Shown here: one piece after another, positions 30,659 to 42,201 of the stretch | How positions within the stretch are numbered: position 1 is the stretch's first letter | How the letters are laid out: every line of letters begins with the position of its first letter | NCBI GenBank assembly: GCA_037349315.1 | Contig: JBAIAC010000028.1 | Location: forward strand, 62,001 to 126,000 | Direction: 5' to 3' | Length of the DNA stretch: 64,000 nt | Origin: Chelydra serpentina | Taxonomy: Eukaryota; Chordata; Testudines; Chelydridae | The notes under the pieces: generated by a model | What the model saw: the letters and a program-made list of their open reading frames with translations, nothing else | What the model was told of the DNA's origin: nothing | The model's database searches: none | Made by a program: the position numbers and the translations under genes

Positions 30659-31134
30659 TTGGGTCGGGAATGGGAACCACGGCCAATGGGAGCTTCGGGG
30701 GAGGTACCCACAGGAAAGAGCCCCAAACGGAGCTCTCTGCTTCCCAGAGAGGAGCAACACGGGGCCAGGGCCAGGGCAGGCAGGGAGCCTACCCTGGCCC
30801 CGGTGCGCGCCCCTGCCACCCCGGAGCCGCTCCAGGTAAGCGGCGCCAGGCCAGAACCCGAACCCCTCCTGCACCCCAACTCCCTGCCCTGACCCTCCTG
30901 CCTGCACCCCAACCCCCTTCCACACCCCGCACTCCCTCCTGTACCCCAAACCTGTGCCCTGAGACCCTGCCACACCCCTACTCCCTTCCCTGAACCCCCT
31001 GCCACACCCTGCACCCCAACTCCCTTCCCTGAGCCCCCTGCTGCACCCCGCAGGCAGGGGTGGAGTGGGGGGGGGTGATGCGGCCCTCGGGCCAACGTAC
31101 GAGTCACCTGGTGGTGATTGGAGTTTGAGACCTC
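30659..31134. mobile_element. hAT-like fragment with short CACCCC minisatellite
   Basis: 'ggccaatgggagcttcgggg' and the 'caccccaactccctgccctg' repeats belong to a common turtle hAT-like family, probably the one at 1907-2870. The right end GGAGTTTGAGACCTCTG looks terminal, but no left terminus matches it. Confidence 0.55.
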
Positions 31135-31149
31135 TGCATTAGACTGACC

Positions 31150-31328
31150 TCACACTTGGTAAGGCAACTCCCATCCTTTCATGTATTTATACCTGCTCCT
31201 GTATTTTCCACTCCTGTATTTTCATGCATCTGATGAAGTGGGTTCTAGCCCATGAAAGCTTATGCCGAAATAAATGTGTTAGTCTCTAAGATGCCACAAA
31301 GACTCCTAGTTGTTTTTGGGTGCCCTAA
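31150..31328 (-). mobile_element. Cry-type SINE fragment
   Basis: On the minus strand: AACAACTAGGAGTCTTTGTG, 'agagactaacacatttattt' and 'gcataagctttcatgggcta', then the 'cacttcatcagatgca' tail. Confidence 0.9.
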
Positions 31329-31676
31329 CCCCTGAGGGGTCCACACTGGCAAGGCAAGTTAAGCGCCCGGACTCCACGGCTAGAGTGCCCCTGGTAATCC
31401 ACCTCCAAGAGAGGCATAAAGCTTGCTGCACCCCAGCTGGAGCGCTGCGGTGCCAGTACGGACGCCCTGCTCTATTAATGCGCTCTGATTGGCCTCCAGA
31501 AGTGTCCCACAATGCCTGTTCTAGCCACTTTGGTCATCACTTCGAACTCTACTGCCCTGCCCTCAGGTGACCAACTGTCAGACCCGCCCTTTAAATTCTC
31601 TGGGAATTTTGAAATTCCCCTTCCTGTTCTGCTCAGCCAGGCGTGGAGTGCTCTCAGCGCATCTTTCCGGGTGACC

Positions 31677-33225
31677 ATACCTCCACGCGCCAGGCGATCC
31701 CCCATATGGAGCAATGGCGAGTTGCTGGACCTCATCAGTGTTTGCGGGGAGGAAGCTGTTCGGTCCCAGCTGCACTCCAGCCGTAGGAATTACGATACCT
31801 TCGGGCAGATATCAAGGGACATGATGGAAAGGAGCCATGACCGGGACGCATTGCAGTGCAGGGTTAAAGTGAAGGAGCTGCGGAATGCCTACCACAAAGT
31901 GCGGGAGGCAAACCGCCACTCTGGTGCTGCCCCCATGACCTGCCGTTTCTACAAAGAGCTGGACGTGATACTTGGGGGCGACCACTCCGAAGACCACCAT
32001 GGACCCTTCAGAGCCCAGTTCAACAAGGCAGGAAGAGGAGGAGGGTGCTGAGGAGGAGGGTGCTGAGGAGGAGGGGGACAGCCTGCCATCCCTAGATGCA
32101 TGCAGCCAGGAGCTGTTCTCAAGCCAGGAGGAAGGTAGCCAGTCACAGCGGATGGTGTTTGGGGAAGAACAAACAGCAGAGGAGGTGCCTGGTAAGTGGC
32201 TTTTATTTTGGGAAGGTAGTTGTTTGGTGTGGGCTCTTGGGGCGAGGAGGGTTGCAGGGTTAGGGCTGCATGCATGCCTAGATGCGGAATAGGGTGTTGA
32301 TGTGCTCTCTCACATCGCGGTAATTGGCCTCAGTGATCTCATCGAAGGTCTCATGCAGAAGCTGGGCAATCCGCTTACGCAGGTTCCTTGGCAGAGCTAC
32401 TGTGCTCCTTGTCCCACTCAGGCTAACATGTCCACCCCACTGTGCCGTGAGGAGCAGATGGACCATTGCTGCACACAGGCAAGCTGCATATGGGCCAGGG
32501 CGGAAGCCACATTGTAGTAGAAGACCCTCCCTTGCTTCCCAGGTCACCCTCAGCAGCGAGATATCTTGCAGGATGAACCCATCCTGTGGAAAATGTGGGG
32601 GCAGTGTTCAGTATAGGGGCCCCCTGCAGCTGTTGGCTCTCCCCAAGGCACAGAAACCCAGAGGACAGTACAGCCCTGGAACAATCAGTCCCCCTTGCCC
32701 CTGTGCTTACTCACCATTTTGGGGCTTCTGCGGGTTATGTGCGCTCACTTTGGGACGGGCAATTTCTGCTACTGTGTACACCGTGTACATTGCTCTGTCT
32801 GGTGTGAACAATGCTGCCTCTGTTAAGTGTTGCATTTTGGCTTTACAGATGCAACTTTGAAACCCAGCCATCCTTGTTATCAACGGCAGTGTCCCCGAAG
32901 AAGCACAGAGGACTTACTGCATGAAGTGATGCACCAGTCCCTTAATGAAAATCAAAAAGTGCAGGAATGGCAGGAGAGTGAAAGGAGGCTCCGCCAGCGG
33001 AATGCGGATCGCCGGCACCAAAGCACAGAGCGGCTGCTAAGCATCATGGAGCGCCAAGCGTACTCGATACAGACACTCGCTGCAATGCAGACGGAGCACA
33101 TCTGCGCCCACCCCGCTCTGCAGCCCTTGTCCCAAAACACTTTCCCTTGTGCCCCCATGTCACCGCCAACTCCTTTCTCCAACATCCGGGTTCTTATCTC
33201 CACCAGCTGCCTCCAATACCTGTAG
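31677..33225 (+). pseudogene. Harbinger Myb-like gene, decayed copy
   Basis: Exon 1 covers 31677-32191 and exon 2 begins at 32849 after CTTTACAG, with the same phase as the other copy. The start codon is ATA where the 18980 copy has ATG. A one-base change near 31977 shifts the frame before the Glu-rich run. Unlike the other copy, the helix region IWSNGELLDLIS through KVKELRNAYHKV is uninterrupted. Exon 2 encodes STEDLLHEVMHQSLNENQKV, then is lost by frameshift after about 125 codons. Confidence 0.85.
32278..32717 (-). CDS. Candidate third Harbinger gene, second copy
   Basis: ATG at 32717-32715 directly before GTGAGTAAG, a 131-bp intron, acceptor TTTTCCACAG, then an open frame 32583-32278 giving 102 residues in all. 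It is one codon longer than the copy at 21612-22048 near the splice junction. The C-terminus LRKRIAQLLHETFDEITEAN differs mainly by conservative changes (K/R, E/D, F/Y). It stays open although the transposase and Myb genes of this element carry stops and frameshifts. Function unknown. Confidence 0.4.
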
Positions 33226-33640
33226 CTTCACCACCCAGCCCTGAAAACTACGACCCTGACCCACTGCACTCAACTCCAGTCACCATGCATTTTAGTCTTT
33301 TAGCCAGCCTGAAGTGCAGCACTCATTGCACGGCACTCCAGACAGGAAGGCTGAGTATGATAACAGGACATATGCAAATCTGTGATTGTCCCGTTGCCCA
33401 CCTAACCCCCTTCCCTCGTCCCACACAGCACAGATGTGTCATGCCCTTTCTGTTTCCCAAGCAGTTGTGTTTCTTTTCAATAAATGAATTTTTTGGCTTT
33501 GAAAACATTCTTTATTATTGCGTTAAGTAAAAGATACCATAGCCCAGGAAAGCAACAGGCACTGTAAGTCAGCGTAGGAAAAACAGATTCCTACTAACAT
33601 TGGAACCACTGCACTTCACTCCCGTGCAGGGCACCAAACA

Positions 33641-35207
33641 TTACTGGTGGCTTTCAGCAGCAAATTGCTCCCTCAAGGCATCGCTAATCCTTACAGACTT
33701 GCGCTGGGCCCTTCTAATAGCCTTGGTCTCTGGCTGTTCTAATTCAGGGATGTTGTCATCGGCCAGGTCCAGCTTCCCATATAGAGATCGCCAGCGGCCC
33801 TTTAAATGGCCGAAAGCACACTCCACAGACATTCTGCACCGACTCAGCCTGTTGTTGAACCGCTCCTTGCTGCTCTCAAGGCTCCCTGTGTAGGGTTTCA
33901 TGAGCCATGGCATTAAAGGGTAAGAGGGGTCTCCAAGGATTACAATGGGCATTTTGACTTCCCCTATGCTGATCTTCTGGTCTGGGAAGAAAGTCCCGGC
34001 TTGCAGCTTCCTGAACAGGCCTGTGTTCCGAAAGATGCCTAAGTCATGCACCTTTCCGGACCAGTCAATGAAACGCCCCCCCCGCCCCCGCCCCCGGTGA
34101 TCTACAAGCACCTGGAGAACCATAGAGAACTAGCCCTTTCGGTTAACGTACTCGGCGGCTAGGTGGGCTGGTTCCAGAATTGGAATATGCATCCCATCTA
34201 TCGCCCCTCCTCAGTTAGGGAAACCCATTTGTGCAAAGCCAGCCACAATGTCATGCACGTTACCCAGAGTCATGGTGCTTCTGAGCAGGATGCAATTAAT
34301 GGCCCTGCAAACTTGCATCAACACAATTCCAATGGTTGACTTTCCCACTCCAAACTGATTAGCGACCGATCGGTAGCTGTCTGGAGTTGCCAGCTTCCAG
34401 ATTGCAATCGCCACCCGCTTCTCCACCGTCAGGGCAGCTCTCAATCTCGCATAGGTGCCAACTTTAGTCAGCAACGGTGGGTGCTCGCGTGGCCCCGCCC
34501 CCGGCCCTGCCCCAACTCCACCCCTTCCCCGCCCCTCAGCTCCACCCCCATTCCAACCCCTTCCCCAAAGTCTCCATCTCCTCCCTGCCCTGATTGGATC
34601 CCTTCCCCAAATTCCCACCCCGGCCCTGCCTCCTCCCCTGAGCGCGTTGCGTTCCCCCGCCACCCCCCTCCCTCCTGTTTCGCTGCAGCAAGTGCTGGGA
34701 GCGAGGGGGAAAAAGTGGGCACGCGGCGCGCTTGCAGAGGAGGCGGAGCGGAGGTGAGCTAGGGCAGGGGTGCGGGTCGAGGAGCTGCCGGTGGGTGCAG
34801 AGTACCCACCAATTTTTCCCCATGGGTGCTCCAGCCCCGGAGCATGCATGGAGTCAGCGCCTAGGCAATCTCGTGTCCTTGCACCACAGGGTGGGGGCAA
34901 GCTCGGCACACAGTCCCATGAAAGTGGCTTTTCTCATCTGAAAGTTCTGCAGCCACTGCTCGTCATCCCAGACTTGCATGACGATGTGATCCCACCACTC
35001 TGTGCTGGTTTCCCAAGCTCAAAAGTGGTGTTCCATGGTGGTGATCATGTCCGTGAATGCCACAAGCAATCTTGTGTCATATGTGTTATGCGAGTCGACA
35101 TCATCCTTGGACTCCTCACTGTCACTGTAGCTTAAGGAGTAACTCGACTGCAATTCGTGACGTGCTGCGAGACCCATCAGCATATTCCTCAGCAGTTCGG
35201 GATCCAT
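33641..35207 (-). pseudogene. Harbinger transposase, decayed copy
   Basis: Starts at ATG 35207 (MDPELLRNM) and ends at 33641. A hAT element splits it at 34450-34865. A TGA replaces the Cys codon just before the AIDG site (about 34212), a TAG replaces the Tyr of the KGYFS block, and a G-rich expansion near 34080-34100 breaks the frame. The GDPSYPL and VECAFGHLKGRW motifs survive. Confidence 0.9.
34450..34865. mobile_element. hAT-type element, CATAGGTGCC family
   Basis: 416 bp with ends CATAGGTGCCAACTT and AGTCAGCGCCTAGG and a perfect 8-bp duplication CAATCTCG (34442-34449 and 34866-34873). It interrupts the decayed Harbinger transposase. A relative is at 53717-54470. Confidence 0.9.
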
Positions 35208-35599
35208 TCCTGCAAACTGAAAGGGAAGACAGAGCGTGCAGTACAAAAAACATTGAAAGATGGCGCCAAATGTGGACAGAAGCATAGGGATTGCTGGAAT
35301 GCGAAGTGATGCATCACAGGGCATTGGGACAGGACCCAGAATGCCCCGCACCTCCCCGCCCTCTTCCCACAAGCCACAGCGCCAGAATGGGAAGAGGTGC
35401 TCTGTGGGATAGCTGCCCATAATGCACCACTCCCAATGCTGCTGCAAGTGCGGCAAATGTGGCCACGCCAGTGCACTTGCAGCTGACAGTGTGAACACAC
35501 TGCAGCGCTTTCCCTGCTGCAGTTTCCGAGGGCCGGTTTAACTCACAGCGCTCTACATCTGCAAGTGTAGCCGTGGCCTTAGACCCTCAAGGGAGTTAC

Positions 35600-36329
35600 T
35601 CTTTTCCTTTGCGCAGTTTGGGACTGCGATGAGGTAATGCTCACCTGACTCTGAAGGCGGCGGGGGTAACGCCATAAGGAAAGAAAGGACATGATAAAAG
35701 GGAGAGACATTTTGCGATGCTCTTTCTCTTCCACCTCCCTCTACAGATACCACCACTACCACCAAGCGACTGAAACGCTGATCAAAGGGGAGAGCCTGAC
35801 TGAAAAGTAACCAGCCAGCCTGTGGTGAGAAGCATCTAAATTTTAAGGACATTGAAAGTGTTAAGATCAGCTTAGAATGCGTTATGCTTTTATTTTATTT
35901 GACCAAATCTGGTTTGTTATGCTTTGACTTATAATCACTTAAAATCTTTATAGTTAATAAATCTGTTTGTTTATTCTATCTGAAGCAGTGTGTTTGGTTT
36001 GAAGTATGTTAGAGGCTCCCCTTGGGATAACAAGCCTGGTACATATCAATTTCTTTGTTAAACAGACAAACTCATATAAGCTTACAGCATCCAGCAGGCA
36101 TAACTGGACACTGCAAGTCAGAGGTTCCTAGGGTTCCTGGGACCGGAGATATTGGCTAGTGTCATTCGCTTGCAAGTATCTGGGAGCAGCTTACATGCCA
36201 GAGGCTGTGCGTGAACAGCCCAGGAGTGGGGGTTCTCACAGCAAAGCAGGGTAAGGCTGGCTCCCAGAGTCAAGGATTGGAGTGACCTAGCAGATCACTG
36301 GTCCAGACAATACCAGAGGGGAATGTCAC
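35600..36329 (+). mobile_element. Probable retroviral LTR (solo or truncated)
   Basis: The segments 'gttatgctttgacttataat', 'ttaataaatctgtttgttta' and 'ggcataactggacactgcaa', followed by an end at 'gaggggaatgtcac', match a turtle LTR downstream half as I remember it. AATAAA at about 35956 supports the orientation. The 5' boundary and target duplication are unresolved. Confidence 0.5.
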
Positions 36330-36519
36330 TGGGTGCTGCTATCGTCTGGGGAGGGGGATGGGATGTATCCAGTTTGGGGCTGGGGGGTGCCACCGTCCGG
36401 GGAGTGGTACGGGAAATGCCCAGATTGGGGCGGGGGGGAGGCGCCGTTGTCATCTGGTGAGGAGGGCGGGATGGGTAAAGTTTGGGGGAGGGGCGCAGTC
36501 GTTTGGGGAGGAGGGTGGG

Positions 36520-37353
36520 TGTCACGGACTCATAGGTCATGCCCTCTCTTGGCCCCGTGCGGTCCGTGAGGGGTGCCCCTTTCAGTGAGACAGCCCTTCT
36601 CAGGGGTCCACTCTCTCGGGGTTCAGCCCCTCCACCTCCTGGAGCCGCACCTCTCTGAGCCTTAGCACGCCTGTCTCCATGGGCCCCCACAGGGAGTCCA
36701 CGCACTCTGGACCCCCTGGGCCTCCACCCCCGAAGGGGACGATGCAACCCTGTTCTATAGACCAGAGTGACTCTCAGCCAGCGTAAAACAGGAGGGTTTA
36801 TTGAGCGTTGAACACAGCACAGGAACTCTGAGGGCCTCAGGCCTGGCCTCCCCCCAGCCCAGTACATCCAGCTCTCTCCTGTATCCCAGTGGGCTCTGCC
36901 TGCTTCCTCTCTCCAGCCCAGAGCCCCCCTGCTTCCCAGCTGGGCTGTGGATATCACTGGCCCCAAGCCCCGCCTCTGTTCATTATCTTCTCTCCAGGTA
37001 AACAGCCCTGCAAACAGGGTTGTCTGGGCCTCTTCTCTGTCTCTGGCCCCCTGTGGCTGGAACACCCCACCCCCACCCCCCCACCCCCCCACTCCGGCTC
37101 CTCTCTTCACAGCCTATTCTCCCACTGGCCAGAACCGGCCCTGTCGCCGGGGTCTCCATTCTCCACGTCCGTGGCTGGGGTCCCCAGTTCCCTCGCCAGT
37201 CCCCTGTAACAACAAACTCCCTCTCCCATCACCTCATTAAACCCGTAACACCCAGGGAAACTGAGTCCTACCCCCTTTGCATACAACCCTAGGAAACCAA
37301 GAAAACCCCCCATAGGCAACAAGGAAAACAGGAAACTCCCCCATGCCGTCACA
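36520..37353 (-). mobile_element. Solo Gypsy-type LTR in the minisatellite
   Basis: 834 bp, TGTCACGGACTC...ATGCCGTCACA on the plus strand, with a perfect 5-bp duplication GTGGG (36515-36519 and 37354-37358). AATAAA on the minus strand (tttatt at about 36798). Confidence 0.93.
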
Positions 37354-38959
37354 GTGGGATCAGCCCAGTTTCAGGGAGGGGCCAGGGGATGCCCTCATCT
37401 GGGGAGAGGGGGGCCGGATGTGTCCAGTTTGGGACTGATGGTCCCGTCGTCTGGGGAGGTGGGTGGGACGGGTCCACTTTGGGGTGGGGTGCCGTCATCA
37501 TCTGGGGAGGGAGAGTGGGACAGGTCCAGTTTGGGGGAGGAGGGGTGCCATCATCATCTAGGGCGGGGGGCGGGAAGTGTCCATCCTGGAGTGCGGGGGT
37601 GTCATCATCATTGTGTAAGGGTGGGCTGGGACGGGTCCAATGTGGAGGAGGGGGTGGGGGGTGCCATAGTCTGGGAAGGGAGGTGGGACAGGTCCAGTTT
37701 GGTCGAGGGAGTGCCGTCGTCTGGGGAAGTGGGCGGGACAGGTCCAGTTTGGGGGATGAGGGGGCTGTTGTTTGAGGAGGGGAGCGGATCGGGTCCAGTT
37801 TGGCGGAGGGAGGGATGGTGCTATCGTTGTCTGGGGAGAGGGGTAGTAAGTGTCCAGTTTGGGGGTGGGAGCGGGGGTGCCATTGTCTGGGGAGGGGTCA
37901 TGACGGGTCCAGTTTGGGGGAGGGAGCATGGGCGCTGTCATCGGCGGGTGGGACGCGTCGTCTGGAGGAGGGGGGTGTGGGGCATCGTGTCGGGAGGCGG
38001 GGGGGAAAGGCACCATAGTTGGGGAGGGGAGCGGGACGGGAGGGGGCGTGTTGGGCCGTTGTCTGGAGGGGGGGGTGGGAAGTGTCAAGTTTGGGGTGGG
38101 GGGGGCGCCGTCGTCATCTGCGGAGGGGAACAGGATGGGTCCAGTTTGGGGGAGGGGCAGGGGGCACCGTCATCTGGGGAGGGTGGTGGGACGGGTCCAG
38201 GTTGCCAGAGGGCGCAGGAGGGTGCTGTGGTCTGGGGACGGGGGTGGGATTTGTCCAGTTTTGGGAAGGGGGCGCCATTGTCTGGGGAGGGCAGGATGGG
38301 TCCAGTTTGGGAGAGGGGGTGCTGTTGCCTGGGGACGAGGATGGGACATACCCAGTTTGGGGCAGGGGGCACTGTCATCTGGGAGAGGGGCGGGATGTGT
38401 CCAGCTTGGGATGGATGGGGAGCCCGTCTGGGGACGGGACGTGTCCAGATTGGGGGAGGGAGTGGGGGGTGCAGTTGTCTGGGGATGGGGGTGGGACAGG
38501 GCCAGTTTGGTGCGGAGGTGTGCAGTCATCTGCGGGGGGGAGGGACGTGTCCAGTTTGGGGTGGGGGGCACCATCATTTGGAGTGGGGGCAGAATGGGAT
38601 CAGTTTGGTGGAAGTCATGGGGGGTGCCGTTGTCTGGAGAGGGGGGCAGGATAGGTCCACTTTTGGGGCGGGCATGGGGGTGCCGTCATTTTCTGGGAGG
38701 GGGGCGGGATAGGTCCAGTTTGCAGGAGGTAGAGGGGGTGGGAGCGCTGTTGTCTGGGGAGGGGGGCAGGACGGGTCCAGTTTGGGAGAGGGGGGGCGCT
38801 GTTGTCTGGGGACAAGGGTGGGACATATCCAGTTTGAGTCAGGGGGCGCTGTCGTCTGGCGAGGGGGGTGGGATGGGGCCACTTTCAGGGAGGGGCCAGG
38901 GGGCGCCATCATCTGGAGAGGGGGGCGGGACGGGTCCAGTTTGGAGGAGGGGGCAGGAA

Positions 38960-39399
38960 CAGGGCTGGTGCAAGGAAGTTTTGCGCCCTAGGCGAAACTT
39001 CCTTGCACCAGCCCTGCGCTGCCTGCCTGCCCCTCCCCCCAACCAGCTCCCCCGCCCCCAGGAGCTCAGCCGCCCGTGGGCCGCAGGAGTTCAGCCCCCC
39101 CAACCCCCGCCCACGAGCTGCGGGAGCTGAGCGTGGAGCCGGGAGGCACGGGGGTGGCTCGCCACGGCTGCCTCCCGGCTCCATGCTCAACGGCTGAGCG
39201 TGGAGCCAGGAGGCAGCCCTGCTGTCGCGAGGACTGTTGCTAGCGGGGAGGGGGGGGCGGTGAACACGCTCTGCGTGCCCCCCGCTGGGACTCAGCGTGG
39301 AGCCAGGAGGCAGGCCGCGGGGAGGCCGGCTCCTCGCTCAGCGGCTGAGCGGGGAGCTGGGAGGCAGCTGCCCGCCGCCCCCCAAATCTTGGCGCCCTG
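38960..39399. mobile_element. hAT-type element with palindromic left end
   Basis: 440 bp starting CAGGGCTGGTGCAAGG and ending TTGGCGCCCTG, with a perfect 8-bp duplication GGCAGGAA (38952-38959 and 39400-39407). The first 57 bases (38960-39016) are a near-perfect hairpin with 22-bp arms, so the terminal sequence occurs twice at the left end. Internal 'gagcgtggagccaggaggca' units are repeated three to four times. Confidence 0.88.
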
Positions 39400-40080
39400 G
39401 GCAGGAAGAGTCCAGATTGGGGCGGGGGGCACCGTTGTCATCTGGTTTGGGGGGGGGCGGGATGGGTCCAGTTTTGGGGAGGGTGCAGGGGCACCGTCGT
39501 TTTCTGAGGAGGGCGGGACGGGTCCAGTTTGGGGGAGGGTGTGGGGGACACAGTCGTCGGGAGGTGGGATGGGTGGAGTTTGGGGGAGGGGTGCACTGTA
39601 GTCTGAGAAGGGAGCGGAATGGGTCGAGTTTGCAGCAGGGGGGCATCGACGTCTGGTGAGTGGGCAGTATGGCTCCAGCTTTAGAGTGGGGGGTGTCGTC
39701 ATCTGGGGATGGGGGCAGGACCTGTCCAGTTTTTGGCAGGGGGGGCGCTGTTTTCTGGGGAGGGTCCAGTTTGGGGCAGAGGGGCGCTGTCATCTGTGGA
39801 GGGGGTAGGGAGGCATCCAGTTTGGGGGGGGGGGCGCTGTTGTCTGGGGAAGGGGGCGGGATGGGTCCAGTTTGGAGGCTGGTGGGGGGTGCTGTTAGTT
39901 GGGGAGGGGGGAGGGACGGATCCAGTCTGGGGGAGGGAGTGGGGGCACTGTCGCCTGGGAAGGGGGGCGGGACGAGTCTAGTTTGGGGGAGGGGGTAGGG
40001 GTGCGCCATCGTCTGGAGAGGGCAGCTGGACACGTTCAATTGTGGGAAAGTGCGGGGGCACCATCGTCTGGGGAGGGTGG

Positions 40081-41597
40081 CTTCCCCCCCTCAGAGCTCA
40101 CCCTGGGGGCCAGACACACACAATCTCTTCCCTCGCCCCCCCCAGACCCGTGCAGGCTCCCTGGCCCAGATACACACACACACCAGTGCCCAGCCACGCT
40201 CCCCCTTGCCCAGATACTCACACCCCCTAGCCCCCAGAACCCAGCTTTGGCCCCCCTAGCCCAGACACCCTCCCCCCTACCTATCCTCAGAGCCCAGGGA
40301 TCCAGAAGGCGAAACAGCTTCCTGCACTGTCTCCTTCCCTCAGGGCATGTGGGGAACTGCAGCTGCCAGGAACCCTCTAGCTCCACTCCCCGCCCCCCGG
40401 GGCAGTGTCTTCTACCTATTTCTGTGGGGGAAAGAAAATTCTGCACACAGAACGTTAATTTCTGCAAAATTCTGCATTGAGCAGTGGCACAGAATTCCCC
40501 CAGGAGTAGATCTCAGAGGAGGGTGCTAGCCGAGCTGGGAATAGGAGCCAGGGGTCCTACTTTCCTCTCCCATTCTCTAACCTCCAGGCTGTGCTGCCAC
40601 CTTATGGTAACTGTAACACAAGTGCTCCCGGCTAGAGAAACCTCAGTGAGCTGAGAGCAGCTCCCTTCAGCCTCTCCCAGCCCAAGCCTTCAGGATGCCA
40701 AGCATATGAGCCTTGCAACCCCTCCGGAGAAATGCCTGCTGTAAACCCAGGGCCCCGCCAGGCCCCTGTCGCCTTCCAGGGACTGGGACAGTGAAGTATG
40801 CTAGCACCAGTGCAGAGCTGCACACACACCCTGGGTGCAAGTCCCACCCAGGGCAAACGCCTCCCATCTCCTGCTGAGACTCCGCTGTCTGCACAGTCTG
40901 CTCCGGGCTGGCCACGCTGCCTCCCACTCGCCTCCCGCAGGCTGGGCCAGTGCTCAGCGCTGCTGAGCCCCTCAGTCCCACTCTGCCGTGTTAGCCCCTC
41001 AGCCCTGCAAGTGCAGCAGGGCAGGGCTGAGTTAGCCCTAAAAAGGGAGCATGTGGGGTTCCAATAGGTGACCCCTTATCTCTCGGTATTGTGCCGATGG
41101 GCTGAAGGCGCAGGGCTCTGAACACAAGCTCTCAGGACTCTCTGTAGGGGCAGGGACCAGCCAGAGCAAACGCGTCCTGGCTCATCGGCCCTCAGCCACG
41201 TCTGGCACTGCAGCCACCTCTGATGCTTGTCTGAAAGGGGCCTGTTGCTCTGAACTCTATCAGGGGCTGCCATTCCCGGTCCCCTCCAGAGGCAGCTGCA
41301 TTGCATGGGTGAGGGAGTGTCAGGTGGACATTGCTTCGGGACCCCTGAGATGGCCGGTTCCCGGTTCATGGAGTGACAGGGAGCTAGATTGGTAACTGCA
41401 GCAAATGCCCCCTTGCTGACTGGCCCTCGGCTGCACGGTGCTTGGGGCAGACCAGCTGCAGATGGGAGAGGAGGGTAGGTCGAATGGGGATCAGGCTGAT
41501 CCTGCTCAGCAGAGAGGCAGAGCCCAGGAGACCCCACAAAGGGAAAACCCTGGGCCTGGCCTCTGACTCTTGGCCAGACTTGGAGCTGCTATTTTCA
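40081..41597. other. No gene recognised; one degraded MITE piece
   Basis: The stretch 40413-40510 ('gaaaattctgcacacagaac', 'cagaattcccccaggagta') is part of a common turtle hAT-like repeat. The rest shows no domain or known family. Confidence 0.45.
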
Positions 41598-41850
41598 TCC
41601 CTTTCGCTGGCAGAGGGGCAGGCCCTGAGGGCCCAGCAAGAGCCATAGGGCAGAGAGGTAGACCCTGGGGGGGCAGCGGGAGCCGTGGGGCAGAGGAAGA
41701 CCCTGGGGAGGCCCAGCAGGTGCCGTGGAGCAGGGCCTGGGGGGAGCCGTAGGGCAGAGGGGCAGACCCTGGAGGGCCCATCAGGAGCCATGGGACAGAG
41801 GAGCAGGTCCTGGGGAGGCCCAGAGATAGCCATGAGGCAGAGGGGCTTTT
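41598..41850. repeat. Minisatellite, about five ~48-bp units
   Basis: Units contain GGGGCAGACCCTGG(A/G), 'gaggcccagcaggagcc' and 'rtggggcagagg'. Confidence 0.8.
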
Positions 41851-41904
41851 GCTTTGTGACTGAAAGGCCTGGTCCACATCTACCTTTTCTTATGAATTTC
41901 CGCA

Positions 41905-42201
41905 GTGTTGCCAACTTTCATGATTGTGTCGTGAGTCTCATGATAATTCTTGTTTTCCTTAAAGCCCCAGCTCCTGGAGCCAGGTGGATCTGACGATTTC
42001 AGCCTTCACACTTAAAGAAAAAGTGAGTTTCTAGCCCTCGTGGCTGTGGAGAAAGCTTCCAGATGTGACCCCAGGGCACCCTAGGGCTCAAATGGGCAGA
42101 AGGGAAATACAAAGCCCCCCACAGCTGTGAGTTTTACACAATCTCATGAGTTTTGGGGAGCCTGACGCATGATTTTTGACCATTTTGGGGTTGGCAATAC
42201 A
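41905..42201. mobile_element. MITE-like element with GTTGCCAAC termini
   Basis: Starts GTGTTGCCAACTTTCATGAT and ends TTTTGGGGTTGGCAATAC. The interior, 'gtgagtctcatgataattct' and 'aaagccccagctcctggag', matches an abundant turtle repeat. I found no convincing target duplication. Confidence 0.6.

Larger units (their letters stand above)
31331..35579 (-). mobile_element. Decayed Harbinger copy, minus orientation
   Basis: The terminal repeat is recognisable at the right (reads GGCCACGGCTACACTTGCA from 35579 on the minus strand), followed by TTA as a possible target duplication. The order on the minus strand is transposase, then the third frame and the opposite-strand Myb-like gene, as in the 18980 element. 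The far end near 31331 lacks a clean terminus. A hAT element (34450-34865) sits in the transposase. Confidence 0.88.
36340..40080. repeat. Large G-rich minisatellite, GGTCCAGTTTGGGG units, interrupted
   Basis: Roughly 45-50 tandem units of about 38-58 bp built from GGGxGGGAyGGGTCCAGTTTG and GTCATCTGGGGAGGGG occupy 36340-36519, 37354-38957 and 39405-40080. The G-rich strand is almost entirely the plus strand. A solo LTR and a hAT element each inserted into it. The long open frames across it (for example 37354-38712) are periodic artefacts. The reverse complement of the same unit forms the small array at 8650-8960. Confidence 0.92.

Noticed and set aside
36295..37110. 271-codon frame on the minus strand
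   Set aside because: It spans a minisatellite piece and a solo LTR, with no domain.
37354..39130. Open frames of 400-450 codons on the plus strand
   Set aside because: They lie entirely in the G-rich minisatellite, are Gly/Val/Trp repeats, overlap in several frames and carry no domain.
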